The notes beneath the pieces were generated by a model, which did no database searches, was not told the DNA's origin, and worked only from the letters and a program-made list of their open reading frames with translations. A stretch of 64,000 nucleotides of DNA, taken from contig KN817520.1 of NCBI GenBank assembly GCA_000827495.1, positions 195,979-259,978 of the forward strand. The letters are read 5' to 3'. Below, one piece after another: positions 55,202 to 64,000 of this stretch (the stretch's first letter is position 1; every line of letters starts with the position of its first letter). The translations under genes and the position numbers were made by a program. The DNA is from Hypholoma sublateritium FD-334 SS-4 (taxonomy: Eukaryota; Basidiomycota; Agaricomycetes; Agaricales; Strophariaceae).

Positions 55202-57289
55202 TCAAGAGCTCTGCGCATCTGCTATGATAACCGCCGCAGCTTTCTCTGAAACCATATACACGGCAGTGGCGATATAGAAAGCTGGGATCTTCGGGAAGAC
55301 ACTGGCATCGACGACGCGCAAGCCCGTGATTCCCTTGACCCTGAACGAGGAGTCCAGAACAGAGAGCTGCGTGTCGCTGGTCGGGCCAATGGGTACCGAG
55401 CAACTTGCGTGGTGACCCCATGCATTAGTCTGGATCCAGCTCTTCAAATCTGCCTCGGTTTGCACAGAGGGTCCTGGAATGACTTCGGTGAAGTTACCGC
55501 CAATGGGAATGACATCCTGGAATATCTGGCGCGCTTCCAAAACGCCCTCGAAGCTTGCCTGCAGGTCCAGATCTCCACCGTCGGTGAAGCTGTTGAAGTT
55601 GATGAGGGGCGTGTCTAGCGGGTCGGTGGAAGCGAGGGTAACGGTGCCGGCATTGTTGCGGCTATGCGCTTTCAAGACGAGCCAGCTGTAGTGCCGAATA
55701 TCCTCGCCGGCGACCACCGAATATCCCGGGAAGTATCCATGGAAGTTGGTTGGAATTCCTGCAAGAATGATGTCCGCCGTATCCGACTCCGCGACGCTGG
55801 TCCTCTGAACGACGCCGAATGGGACCCCGTTCGTGCCATAGATCCCGCGATCGGTGCTGTTGGTCTGCCATTGGGCGAAGCAAGGATCGTCCGCGGTGCT
55901 GAGGAATGTGCACCCTTCCAGGGATTCGAAGTCGCTGTCGGCCTCTGCTACGACGGTGACCTCGTACCGATCTTGCATGTTTGTGCCGACGGCGGGAGAG
56001 TCAAGCACAACCGGGATGCCCAGGGCGCTTAACTCGGCACTCGGGCCGACACCGGAGAGCTTCAAGATCTGCGGCGTGTTAAACGTGCCACCGGACACAA
56101 TCACCTCACGATTAGCGAAAAATGATCCGGAGCCTGTCGCTGTAGCGTTTCCGGAGCTGGGATCTGCACGGTAGAGATGATTGCCGCTGAGGAAGTCTAC
56201 TCCGATCGCTTTAGGGGTCGTGGAAGAGGTGTCGAAGAGGACGCGGGTGACGAGCGTGTTGAGCTGTAAAGTGAGATTGAACTGCTTGCTCCCATCCGAG
56301 TTCACAGCGCTGATCGTGTCGAGAATAAACTTCCTCGGACTGGAGCGCGCTCGGGTACTCTCCGTAACCGAGAGAGGAACCTGGAATACTCCAGTTGTCG
56401 TGTCTGGCGGAGGAGATAGGCTGTTCAAATCACCGGGAAAGGCTTGTGCTAGGCCCGCGGGTGTCGACAATGAGCTGGTGCTGAAATTCAAGCCGACGGA
56501 TGTAGCGGATGCCTGTGCCAAACTGATAAGCTTTGGGTCCCCAGCCACAATCTGTAGATCGGTGAGCGACGTGTCAAGCCATCCGTCGAATCCATGTCCC
56601 GGTGTTCCCGACGGGAGATACTGATTATTCTCGAGCTTGACAAAGAATTGGCTCATGTTCGAGGACGACCACGAAGAATCGCCGGTGAGATTCGCAATGT
56701 TGTCCCAATCGCTGTCCGCGGGGATGGTCACCACCAAGGCGTTATGTTCCGCGCAACCACCTAGCGTTCCGGAACGTGGATAGTAGATTCCCAGGGGCGT
56801 GGCGCCCGAACCGGCTGGCGGGGTGGTCCCGACAAAGAACGTCCCATTGGGAAGCTGCCAGGTGAATTTTGGGTCTTGTTGCGCCGTCGCAGGGTCAGAG
56901 AAGTGGTTCACAAAGAATTGCCAATGGATCGGTGTATATTCGGATGCAGAAGCTTGAAGAAGCGGTATTTCTACAACGGGGTCGGTCCCATGGTCATCGC
57001 CAGCGTCTATAAGAAGAACGGAGAAGCCAGCCTGAGCGAGACGAGCTGCAAGGGGTCCTCCGCCAGGTCCTGACCCGACCACAATATAGTCGTAAGTGTT
57101 AGCTGCGGTTTGATTTGCTGTTGGTGGAGGCGGTGCTGCGTTGCTGGCCGCAATGACTTGGGAAAAAGGCACCCTTTTGAAAATCATTCATTAGTTAAAT
57201 ACATAAACACAATTTGCGTAGACGAGAGTCGCCTACCATAGCGCTGATAACACGACGAGTGAGTAAAGCCTTGCTAAGGGTAGACGCAT
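55202..57289 (-). CDS. Secreted GMC oxidoreductase
   Basis: FAD-dependent glucose-methanol-choline oxidoreductase. Exon 1 (ATG 57289) MRLPLARLYSLVVLSALWV is a signal peptide, spliced to one long exon. Motifs: Rossmann YIVVGSGPGGGPLAARLAQA with LLIDAGDD, substrate/flavin loop RSGTLGGCAEHNALVV, GGTFNTPQILKLSGVGPSAE and, C-terminal, WGHHASCSVPIG, GLRVVDASVFPKIPAF. The first catalytic His is in WGHHA. Where aryl-alcohol oxidases have a second His (PxxH), this protein has Tyr (IPAFYIATAVYM). The total is about 678 residues, with several N-glycosylation sequons. It probably oxidises an alcohol or sugar outside the cell; the electron acceptor and substrate are unknown. Confidence 0.92.
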
Positions 57290-57466
57290 CTTGACGTCGG
57301 GATCTAGTAGAGAGTCTGTTCATCATTAGCCGCTTCCTGATATTCTACAATGTAAGATTTACCTGTCGAATGTGTTCGTAAGAGGTCAGTGAAAGTCTAC
57401 TCGTTCTATTGATAAGAGTCTCTTGAATCTAGTGGACGGTTCAACTGATACTCGTTAATGACTTTG

Positions 57467-57474
57467 CTTTTATA
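57467..57474 (-). promoter_or_regulatory. TATA box of GMC oxidoreductase gene
   Basis: Minus-strand GGTATAAAAGC about 180 bp upstream of the ATG at 57289, implying a 5' leader of about 150 nt. Confidence 0.45.
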
Positions 57475-60355
57475 CCTCGAACGAAATTGTAATTATAGTA
57501 ACCGAGTTAGGATTACTGTTCTATTAGTAACTTCCAACTCGATCACCGGGGTAAGACCTTTGGGGAAGGGAAGGCGTCGTATCTGTAACAGTATTTTTGA
57601 CTCGATCATACAGACCCAAGGCGATAGACATCTGCACCAAGATATCGGACTGACATAAATTAGCAGTCATTTGTTCTCACGAGCAATTCATCAGAGCCTC
57701 ACCATATTCAAATATTCGCTACCACAGCGAGCTCAACAGAGTCAAAACCGAAACATAGAGGGACATTTATATAATCAGATGAAAATTATCCAATAGTCTA
57801 TGTCTACTCAAGCGCGCACGGTATACTGTCAGATTCTCGACTCGCACAAGTAATGTGGGAAATGGCCGGTAGATCTTTGAATATAGTAACGTAACTTCCA
57901 AACTACTTGTGCACGCAATACTGAAGCAATAGCAGAACAACAGCTCAATACGTACGTTTGTTTCTTCGGTCAAGCGTTAGCAGCGAGATTACAAACGACA
58001 CAGTCAGCCCTCATACCGCCTGCTGTTTTTCCGGTAGGTACAAATGCATTTACAGGTGCCCGCATAACGAAGTATAAACTCCAGAGGCAAGTGCCAGTGT
58101 ATAATTGGAGGCCAATGTAGCAGCCAAGACCCGTTGTATCTCCTCGTGCCTGACTTGAAATAGTGAAATTTTAATTTATTCCCGGCGCGGGTTGGATGTA
58201 AATAGACAGCGAAGCGTTTCGTTAAATGTGCCATGTGCGCAGCTGTGCGCCAAACTTACATGCGAACGCAGGCACTCACGGCTACTCACGGGTATAACTT
58301 CGTATGTCTACTACTTAGATACCGTATCATTTTGTTGGAATGGTTTCAGTCTAAGGACGACATATTTTCGGTACGCTTGTACTTGGGCGTCTCTCCGTAG
58401 CACTGCAGCTATTTTATGAATCACCAACCACCGTCCTTGAGGACCCCGGAATGCTACTGAGTTCTCGAGGCTCTTAGAATATGTCTATTCTAAAGGAAGC
58501 CTTGGGAGTCTGGACTCACCAGCTCGTTTTGAACGCAATTTCCCTCAAAGTCATTTTGTGGGTGCCGCGGTGCCGGCGACTTGCCGGCATCAATTGCTTC
58601 CAATCCGGACAGAAAATGATGGAAATTCAGAGCTCGACATGTACGGGCCATTAGAAATACAGGTGTCTGCTAAAAAGGTTTTGTGAGGCTGTTTCGCGAG
58701 GCTTATTTCCTATACTTACATTCCCAGATTTGCGGCTGCAGAGTGACGGCAACTTCTGCCGTCATTGCATCAGCGCTCCGAACCATCTTCGCTCTCGGCA
58801 CATCATTGACACGCGCGATGGCGAACCATCGGAAATACATCGATTCCTTTCGAGCTCGATGTTAGTAAGTACTGCAGTAATATATGCGATCTTAGAGTAA
58901 GCATTTATAATGCGAGTTTCGGCTTGATAATTTTCTGACAAATTTTGACTGAACGTCGCATCAGGAGTGTCACTGTGAAATATACACCGACGCTGATATG
59001 GTACGAGGCTGCGGTGCATATCGACATCCAGTGAAACACACGCAGTTAATATGCGGCGCGGTACATGAACCGGGAAGCCTCCGGCTCCATTGGCCAGTGT
59101 TTATCCCGGAATCTCTGGGTAATCTATTTAATCGGATACCTACTGGTTTCTTGAAGGTATGTACTAAAATTAAACGTGAATTCGCATTGTTATGCAACTG
59201 CAGTTTCAGGAATTGTTTTCTTAATTTATAAAAGTACACGCAAGCGCAAAATCTGATTATTCCATGAACGTGAATGTATGCACACTGCGGCGCAGCCCGG
59301 AGTAAATGTTTCGCGACTCGCTAAATAAAAGACATAACGCAAGCCGACTGCAGACACGGCCAGGACGCGGAGTATCCTTTCTTGGATCCGGCATGCTGTT
59401 GTCCGGTTCATTGATTTTGGTAAAAACAAACCCACCCCGCCTGCAGCAGCACAAGCACGAGCGCCTAAAGAGGATAAATGCAGCATGGAATAACTCATCC
59501 TGGTACTAATGACATGATTTGATGCAATCCAGTGTGTGCCCGCAGGTCCCCGTTGGCTGTGGCAGTCTCGACTATTGCAGATAAATTTGCGTATACAATT
59601 CACTTTCAAAGACAATTGATAAAGCATTTTTCCGGATAACTGAGGTTTTGAGACGATCAGAAGACTCGACGGAGATATCTTTGAGTTCTGCAACACTACT
59701 CTCCAAAATAGTCGTAAATACGATACCTTTTGATCCATGTTAGATGGAAAAATAGACGTTAGAAATCTCGACGGATGAACATCCGCTCTTGCCGAAGAAA
59801 TTAGTAGGAGAAGACCTCGTAACAGTATCCTCGTATTCATCCGGCATGCTTTTTCCGACACAAAAGAGAATCAAGAACAAGTCTTGGGAAGAATACCTGC
59901 ACCTGAGCATCGGGTCGAGCTCCGCAGATTGAAGCAGCTGCATACACCGTGACAAGCCGTGACTTTCCCAGTGTGGAAAATATTCGAATCTACTGCCATA
60001 ACGTGTCTATTACAGAAGTGCTCAGCCGGTTATTTTACACGCAGATCGCTATGCAGCCTATTTTAGGCCGGCAAGGTTCGACGTTATTCCTTGGTGGCTG
60101 CACTGCTTGCTTGGTTTCAGTGGTAAGTCTTCTTGGATATTGTCACTGTTACCGTCTTTTTCAAAATTTCTACATATTTTACATTGCTTGTGCGATCTGT
60201 TTTGAGGATATTGGCGGGCGCTTATGTCACGGTAGCGGCCATAACGCGCGCTGCGGCCCTGGCGCCGAATCGTGGGAATGTGAATGCAAGCGGCTGCCGC
60301 CGAACGGCCACCTCTCCCGTTTCTTCGAACTGCCTGGGCCTCACGCTGAACGCGA
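57475..60355. other. Long intergenic, no supported gene
   Basis: About 2.9 kb. The longest ORF (59226-59861, minus, 211 codons) has no recognised domain and an unlikely composition. No repeats or mobile-element ends were identified. The last part contains the promoter of the PGP phosphatase gene. Confidence 0.4.
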
Positions 60356-61372
60356 ATGCCACTGAACGTCCCCGGGATCCTGGTCCCATTTCACCTGCTC
60401 ATAAACCCACGGCTCGTCATTCCGGGGCTGTTAGTCAAGGGTATTTCGTGCACTTTCTCTGAACGCACCGTTGTATCTCATCCACGACGGCACAGGAAGA
60501 CATTCGCCAGATTGACTTTGCGGCGTTGAAAAGAGCGGGCTACCGCGGGGCTGTCTTTGACAAGGATAATTGTCTGGTACGTGCGCTGTTTTCGTACACC
60601 CGAGTGCGCGCTGAGGCTTGGCGGGGTAGACGATACCGCACAAGGACACCCTCGTTCCAGAACTACAGGTGCGCATGTGCTGCTGCCCCAATGGGGTACC
60701 CTTGTGCGCAAGGAAGTTCTGACGCGTACGTAGGAGTCGTGGCAGGAATGCCGAGAAGCATTCGGTGAAGGGAATGTACTCATCGTAAGCAACTCGGCAG
60801 GCACGTATCTCGATGCCGGGGGCATGCAGGTGGGTTCCATTTTCTTCGATAATGCCCATGTATCAAACTCCCCACAGACAGAATCGGTGACCCACCATCT
60901 GGGAGTGCCCGTGCTGCAGCACAGAGCGTTCAAGCCCGCCTACTCCTGCATTACCGCTGTGCGAACGTACTTTTCCTCCCTGCGCGCCCCCATCGCCGAC
61001 CATGAGCTAGTGATCGTCGGCGATCGCATATTCACGGACATTGTCATGGCCAACCGCATGTACTCTCGGCGAAAACGGTCTGTACTTGGTGATCCCGCGT
61101 CCCCTGCCGTCGAGAAAGGCACTGAGCAAACAGTGCTGGGCTCCCAAGGCCCGCTGGCGATATGGACGACGGGCGTCTGGCAGCGGGAAAGCATGCTTAT
61201 GCGATGGCTGGAGCGCCAGCTCGTGAATTCGGTAGAAAAGTGGTCGACCGCCCCACCAGGCGAGCCTGTGGATGTCCGCGCGTTTGTCAAAGAGCTCCCG
61301 AGAGTCGAACCCCCCAAAAAGTCATCGCGCATATGGCTAGACGGTCTGATATCCCTTTTTCGCCGTGCTTGA
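60356..61372 (+). CDS. GEP4: Mitochondrial PGP phosphatase (GEP4-like)
   Basis: HAD-superfamily phosphatase that turns phosphatidylglycerophosphate into phosphatidylglycerol, the step before cardiolipin in mitochondria. Exon 1 reads MPLNVPGILVPFHLLINPRL and VIPGLLVK. After splicing come EDIRQIDFAALKRAGYRGAV, the HAD motif I FDKDNCL (Asp-Lys-Asp), TIPHKDTLVPELQ, ESWQECREAFGEGNVLIVSN (motif II), SAGTYLDAGG, VTHHLGVPVLQHRAFKPAYS and motif III VIVGDRIFTDIVMANRM. The C-terminal helix region ends LISLFRRA-stop. All introns are about 50-110 nt and in frame. Upstream AUGs in other frames were not used. Confidence 0.9.
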
Positions 61373-61515
61373 TACCTGGCTGCGTCTGACTAGATCAATT
61401 ACCCCACCTCCCCCCACGATTATCTATCATACATTTATTAATTCCTTTGTGGTATGTAATATAATACACGATTAGGCGCCAGTACATCATTAGGCTACAG
61501 GTCATTATCTAAATA

Positions 61516-62465
61516 TCATAGCATGGGTCGTTCGATCGGCGGCGGCGCCTTCGCAAACACAACACTCACAACCTTCTCCGCGATCGCCTGGCTCTCCTCC
61601 TCGCTCAGGCTCTGCCGGCACGCGCAGCACCCCACGCGCTGGCGGTACAGGTCGCGCGCGGCCGCGACCTTGGTGAACGTGCGGATGCCGAGCGCCATGG
61701 TCATCGGCAGCGTGAGCGGCTCGGAGCGCTGGCACAGCGTCGCGAACGCGGGCAGCAGCAGGTCCGCGTCGAGGTGGAACTCCTCCCACAGCGCGATGCG
61801 GCGTACGGGGTCCATCGGGAGCGCGAGCACCTGCAGCATCGCGGCATGGCGCACGCCCTCCATCTGGAAGTTGGTCGCGAGCTTAAGGATGGAGAAGAGC
61901 TCTGCAGCCGTGTGGGTGCTCTTGGCCTCCGTCGAGGCTTCCCTACAAAGGAATTTGAGCTTCAGACATTGGGCGGTGGCCAAGATGACACGTACGAGGG
62001 GTATAACATGGGAAGCAGGCGCACGAAGTCGACCTGGGAGACCTCGTAGAGCAACAGCGGGCGGCGATCGTTGAACCCCACTACTGGCAAGCTCCCGCTC
62101 TTTATCGGGGGCACGATATTGCGGAAGATGGGGGAGTTCTCGTGCAATGTCGAGAGCTTGAGCCTGAACAGGGTATTCTCGACCTGAAGCACAAAGATCA
62201 GCGCCTACGCGGCGGCAAGTGTAAGTGCACGCACCTGGATCACGATGTTGCCGTCCCACATGTACCACTGCTTGTGCCGTCGCGGGCGCGTCGAGTGCTC
62301 AGTAGGGCTCCTTTTGCCGTTCGAGCTCGTTGAGTTGGAGTGCGATCTAGGCGGCCCCTCCGCATCCGCGATCGCGCTTTGTGCTTTAGCAGCCTCCGGC
62401 GATGGTGGTATCATTGTTGATACGGGCGATTCGACCGCCACGGGTTCAACGATCGCGACAGTCAT
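61516..62465 (-). CDS. BTB/POZ-domain protein 4
   Basis: Spliced from the ATG at 62465: MTVAIVEPVAVESPVSTMIP, a Ser/Pro-rich linker, HKQWYMWDGNIVIQ, then VENTLFRLKLSTLHENSPIF, DFVRLLPMLYP, then AELFSILKLATNFQMEGVRH, LALPMDPVRRIALWEEFHLD and a C-terminal CCACRQSLSEEESQAI with a Cys pair, ending PPPIERPML-stop at 61516-61518. The same family as the BTB proteins at 31759, 35031 and 40479 but without a facing CVNH gene. An in-frame ATG at 62543 would add 26 residues. At least two introns. Function unknown beyond likely protein-protein contacts through BTB. Confidence 0.82.
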
Positions 62466-63455
62466 TAGGCAAGAAGACGGAGAGAGAGGGCGAAGGAGAG
62501 TATTAAAGGGAGGCGGCCCTAAGACTTGTGACTCGGAAAACAAAGAACGACAGAGGAATGAGGCAAGGTGGTTAGATCCCGATTAGTCGAATCCAACGAC
62601 TGAAACATTTTCGCACAACGCCGTCGTCAAGTGCGGGCTGCTGTCGTCGAGAATAGCTCCCCGTTCGACCGCAGTAACGAGTCGGCGTATATTCGCAGCA
62701 GAGTTCCAGAAAGAGCCGTCAAAGTGCGATAGATTGCTGCACAGAATTGATATTTCTGAGATCGTTCTTACAAGTTGGGCGCATTTTGCGACACGTTTCC
62801 AGTCGTAGTCACGGTGAAGGAACTCTTTCAAAAGCAGATGGTCTTTCAGTGGATATGTTGAAGAGTATATCTGAGCTACGCAGAGTAGAGGGGGTGTAGT
62901 CAAGGCCTTTATTTATCGAGCGGGAGTCGGTGGGTCGTTAAGTGACAACAGACGGAATGGCAAAGTTCGCACGACCTACTCTTTCTTTTGAACACCATCA
63001 TCAGCAAATCATCAGCACTGCATATGTCTACCCTCCAGAGTCACGAACTCCGCCAGATGTCTCTATAACCTACTCTGAAGCCCGTGGGCTTTGCTCATTG
63101 GCTGGCTTTTGCTCGCTAGCTCGCAGAGGCACACCGAGCGCAACATCATGTGGCCACCAACCGCAGCCACGGTCACTTCGTATTTCCAAAACCTACCTTA
63201 TTGCCGTACAATGCGCTGCAGCAGTGACTGTTCCACGAGCTCCGCCTGCGACATTTCATTTTGCACCACCTGACGGGGCCCGGATTGCTGCTGCACGCGG
63301 GCTATGTTTAGTTCCTGCACGAATGTGATGTCAAAGGAGCACGGCCGGGCCGTCAGGCGATCTCTTCTTTTCCTCGAAGAGGCAAGAAGCGGACCGCGGC
63401 GGGTCTCCTGGGGTATAAAACATGGCGCAGGTGCTTCTAGCGCAGGCATCGAAAA
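62466..63455. other. Intergenic, one possible remnant
   Basis: A 106-codon minus ORF at 62583-62903 (containing DYDWKRVAKCAQLVRTISE) has the look of the C-terminal helices of an F-box or similar protein but no partner exon. The rest must hold the promoters of the BTB gene and of the GH28 gene. Confidence 0.35.
63414..63420 (+). promoter_or_regulatory. TATA box of GH28 gene
   Basis: GGGTATAAAAC, 36-42 bp upstream of the ATG at 63456; the 5' leader would be very short. Confidence 0.5.
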
Positions 63456-64000
63456 ATGCGCGTCTTTTTCACGTCGTTTGGGTTCGCAGTCCTCCTGGTA
63501 TCGTCTGTCGTCGCCCGCGCACCGTCGTTCAGGCCGTTCTTCAAGCCCCCGTTCAGCTTTCCTAGTCAGCCCCGGAATGCGAAGCAGTGCACGCTGACCG
63601 CGAGCGGCGGCGACGATGCGCCGCGTTTCCTGAAGGCTATTGAAGCGTGCCCCACGGTCACCATTCCGAAGTCCACTACGCTGAATATTCAGACGAGGTT
63701 GAACATGACTGGGCTTCGGGATAAACATATCGTTAGTCTATTGACTCCTCGATTCGTTGTCATTTTCATTGACGAGTATATTCAGAACTTAGAAGGCACC
63801 ATCAAGTTCTCCGACGACATTCCTTATTGGAGTGGAAACGGATTCTTCATCCCGTTCCAGACCCAAATTACATTTTGGCTCCTGGGCGGTGAAAACATTC
63901 TTTTCGACGGCGGAGGAACACTCGACGGATCTGGTCAGGTGCGATGATCAGAAAATCCTTACATTCATATTGCTAATACTATTGGTAGCTTTGGTGGGAC
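63456..64000 (+). CDS. GH28 pectinase (polygalacturonase-like), partial
   Basis: N-terminal part of a secreted family 28 glycoside hydrolase that cuts pectin. Signal peptide MRVFFTSFGFAVLLVSSVVA, then CTLTASGGDDAPRFLKAIEA, CPTVTIPKSTTLNIQTRLNM, an intron after LRDKHI, NLEGTIKFSDDIPYWSGNGF, FIPFQTQITFWLLGGENILF and DGGGTLDGSGQ. The last intron splices to LWWD at the window edge. The DGGGTLDGSGQxWW block, with spacing to LEG and WSGNGF, fits exo-acting or rhamnogalacturonan-type GH28. The catalytic NTD, DD, GHG and RIK motifs lie beyond position 64000. Confidence 0.87.

Noticed and set aside
59226..59861. 211-codon minus-strand ORF
   Set aside because: No domain, no splice partner and composition close to random; likely accidental.

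Overview
The window looks like nuclear DNA of a filamentous basidiomycete, most likely a wood- or litter-decaying Agaricomycete of polypore type (inference). Most genes are cut by many 45-65 nt GT-AG introns, intergenic spaces are short, coding exons are GC-rich against AT-richer spacers, and the gene families are typical of that group: HsbA-like surface proteins, GH71, GH28, GMC oxidoreductase, type-B carboxylesterase, and expanded F-box and BTB families. Single-copy housekeeping genes serve as anchors: DPH5, cytosolic AsnRS, ketopantoate hydroxymethyltransferase, ERD2 and GEP4. I saw no rRNA, CRISPR, convincing tRNA or intact transposon.

Region 1 (1-15 kb) starts with about 3.6 kb in which I recognise nothing. 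An intact minus-strand DPH5 gene follows, and then a roughly 6 kb zone of broken duplications. Two related blocks (about 5.2-7.9 and 8.35-11.3 kb) each carry an HsbA-like gene, its promoter and degenerate DPH5-like pieces. The second HsbA copy has an in-frame stop. Fragments of an asparaginyl-tRNA synthetase gene lie at 6.7-7.0 and 14.6 kb, although the intact gene is at 17.6-19.7 kb. A two-finger C2H2 zinc-finger protein is at 12.2-14.0 kb.

Region 2 (16-26 kb) is dense and largely metabolic: a small secreted Cys-containing protein; AsnRS and a proline-iminopeptidase-like hydrolase as a divergent pair; a GH71 alpha-1,3-glucanase convergent with that hydrolase; and mitochondrial-type ketopantoate hydroxymethyltransferase.

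Region 3 (27-43 kb) looks accessory. It opens with an AT-rich stretch studded with GC-rich hairpins that resemble organellar GC clusters. It continues with two tandem F-box paralogues (the second apparently frameshifted), a BTB gene, and a module of one BTB gene facing one secreted cyanovirin-N-homology (CVNH) gene. That module is present twice, separated by minisatellite and degenerate repeat DNA.

Region 4 (46-64 kb) returns to ordinary genes. A peroxisomal-type carrier is divergent from a 3-hydroxyacyl-CoA dehydrogenase, both fitting beta-oxidation. Then come ERD2, a secreted carboxylesterase, a small orphan gene, a secreted GMC oxidoreductase, GEP4 of cardiolipin synthesis, another BTB gene, and the 5' part of a GH28 pectinase cut by the window end. 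Gene models are hand-spliced from the sequence; ends and splice sites without transcript support are provisional.
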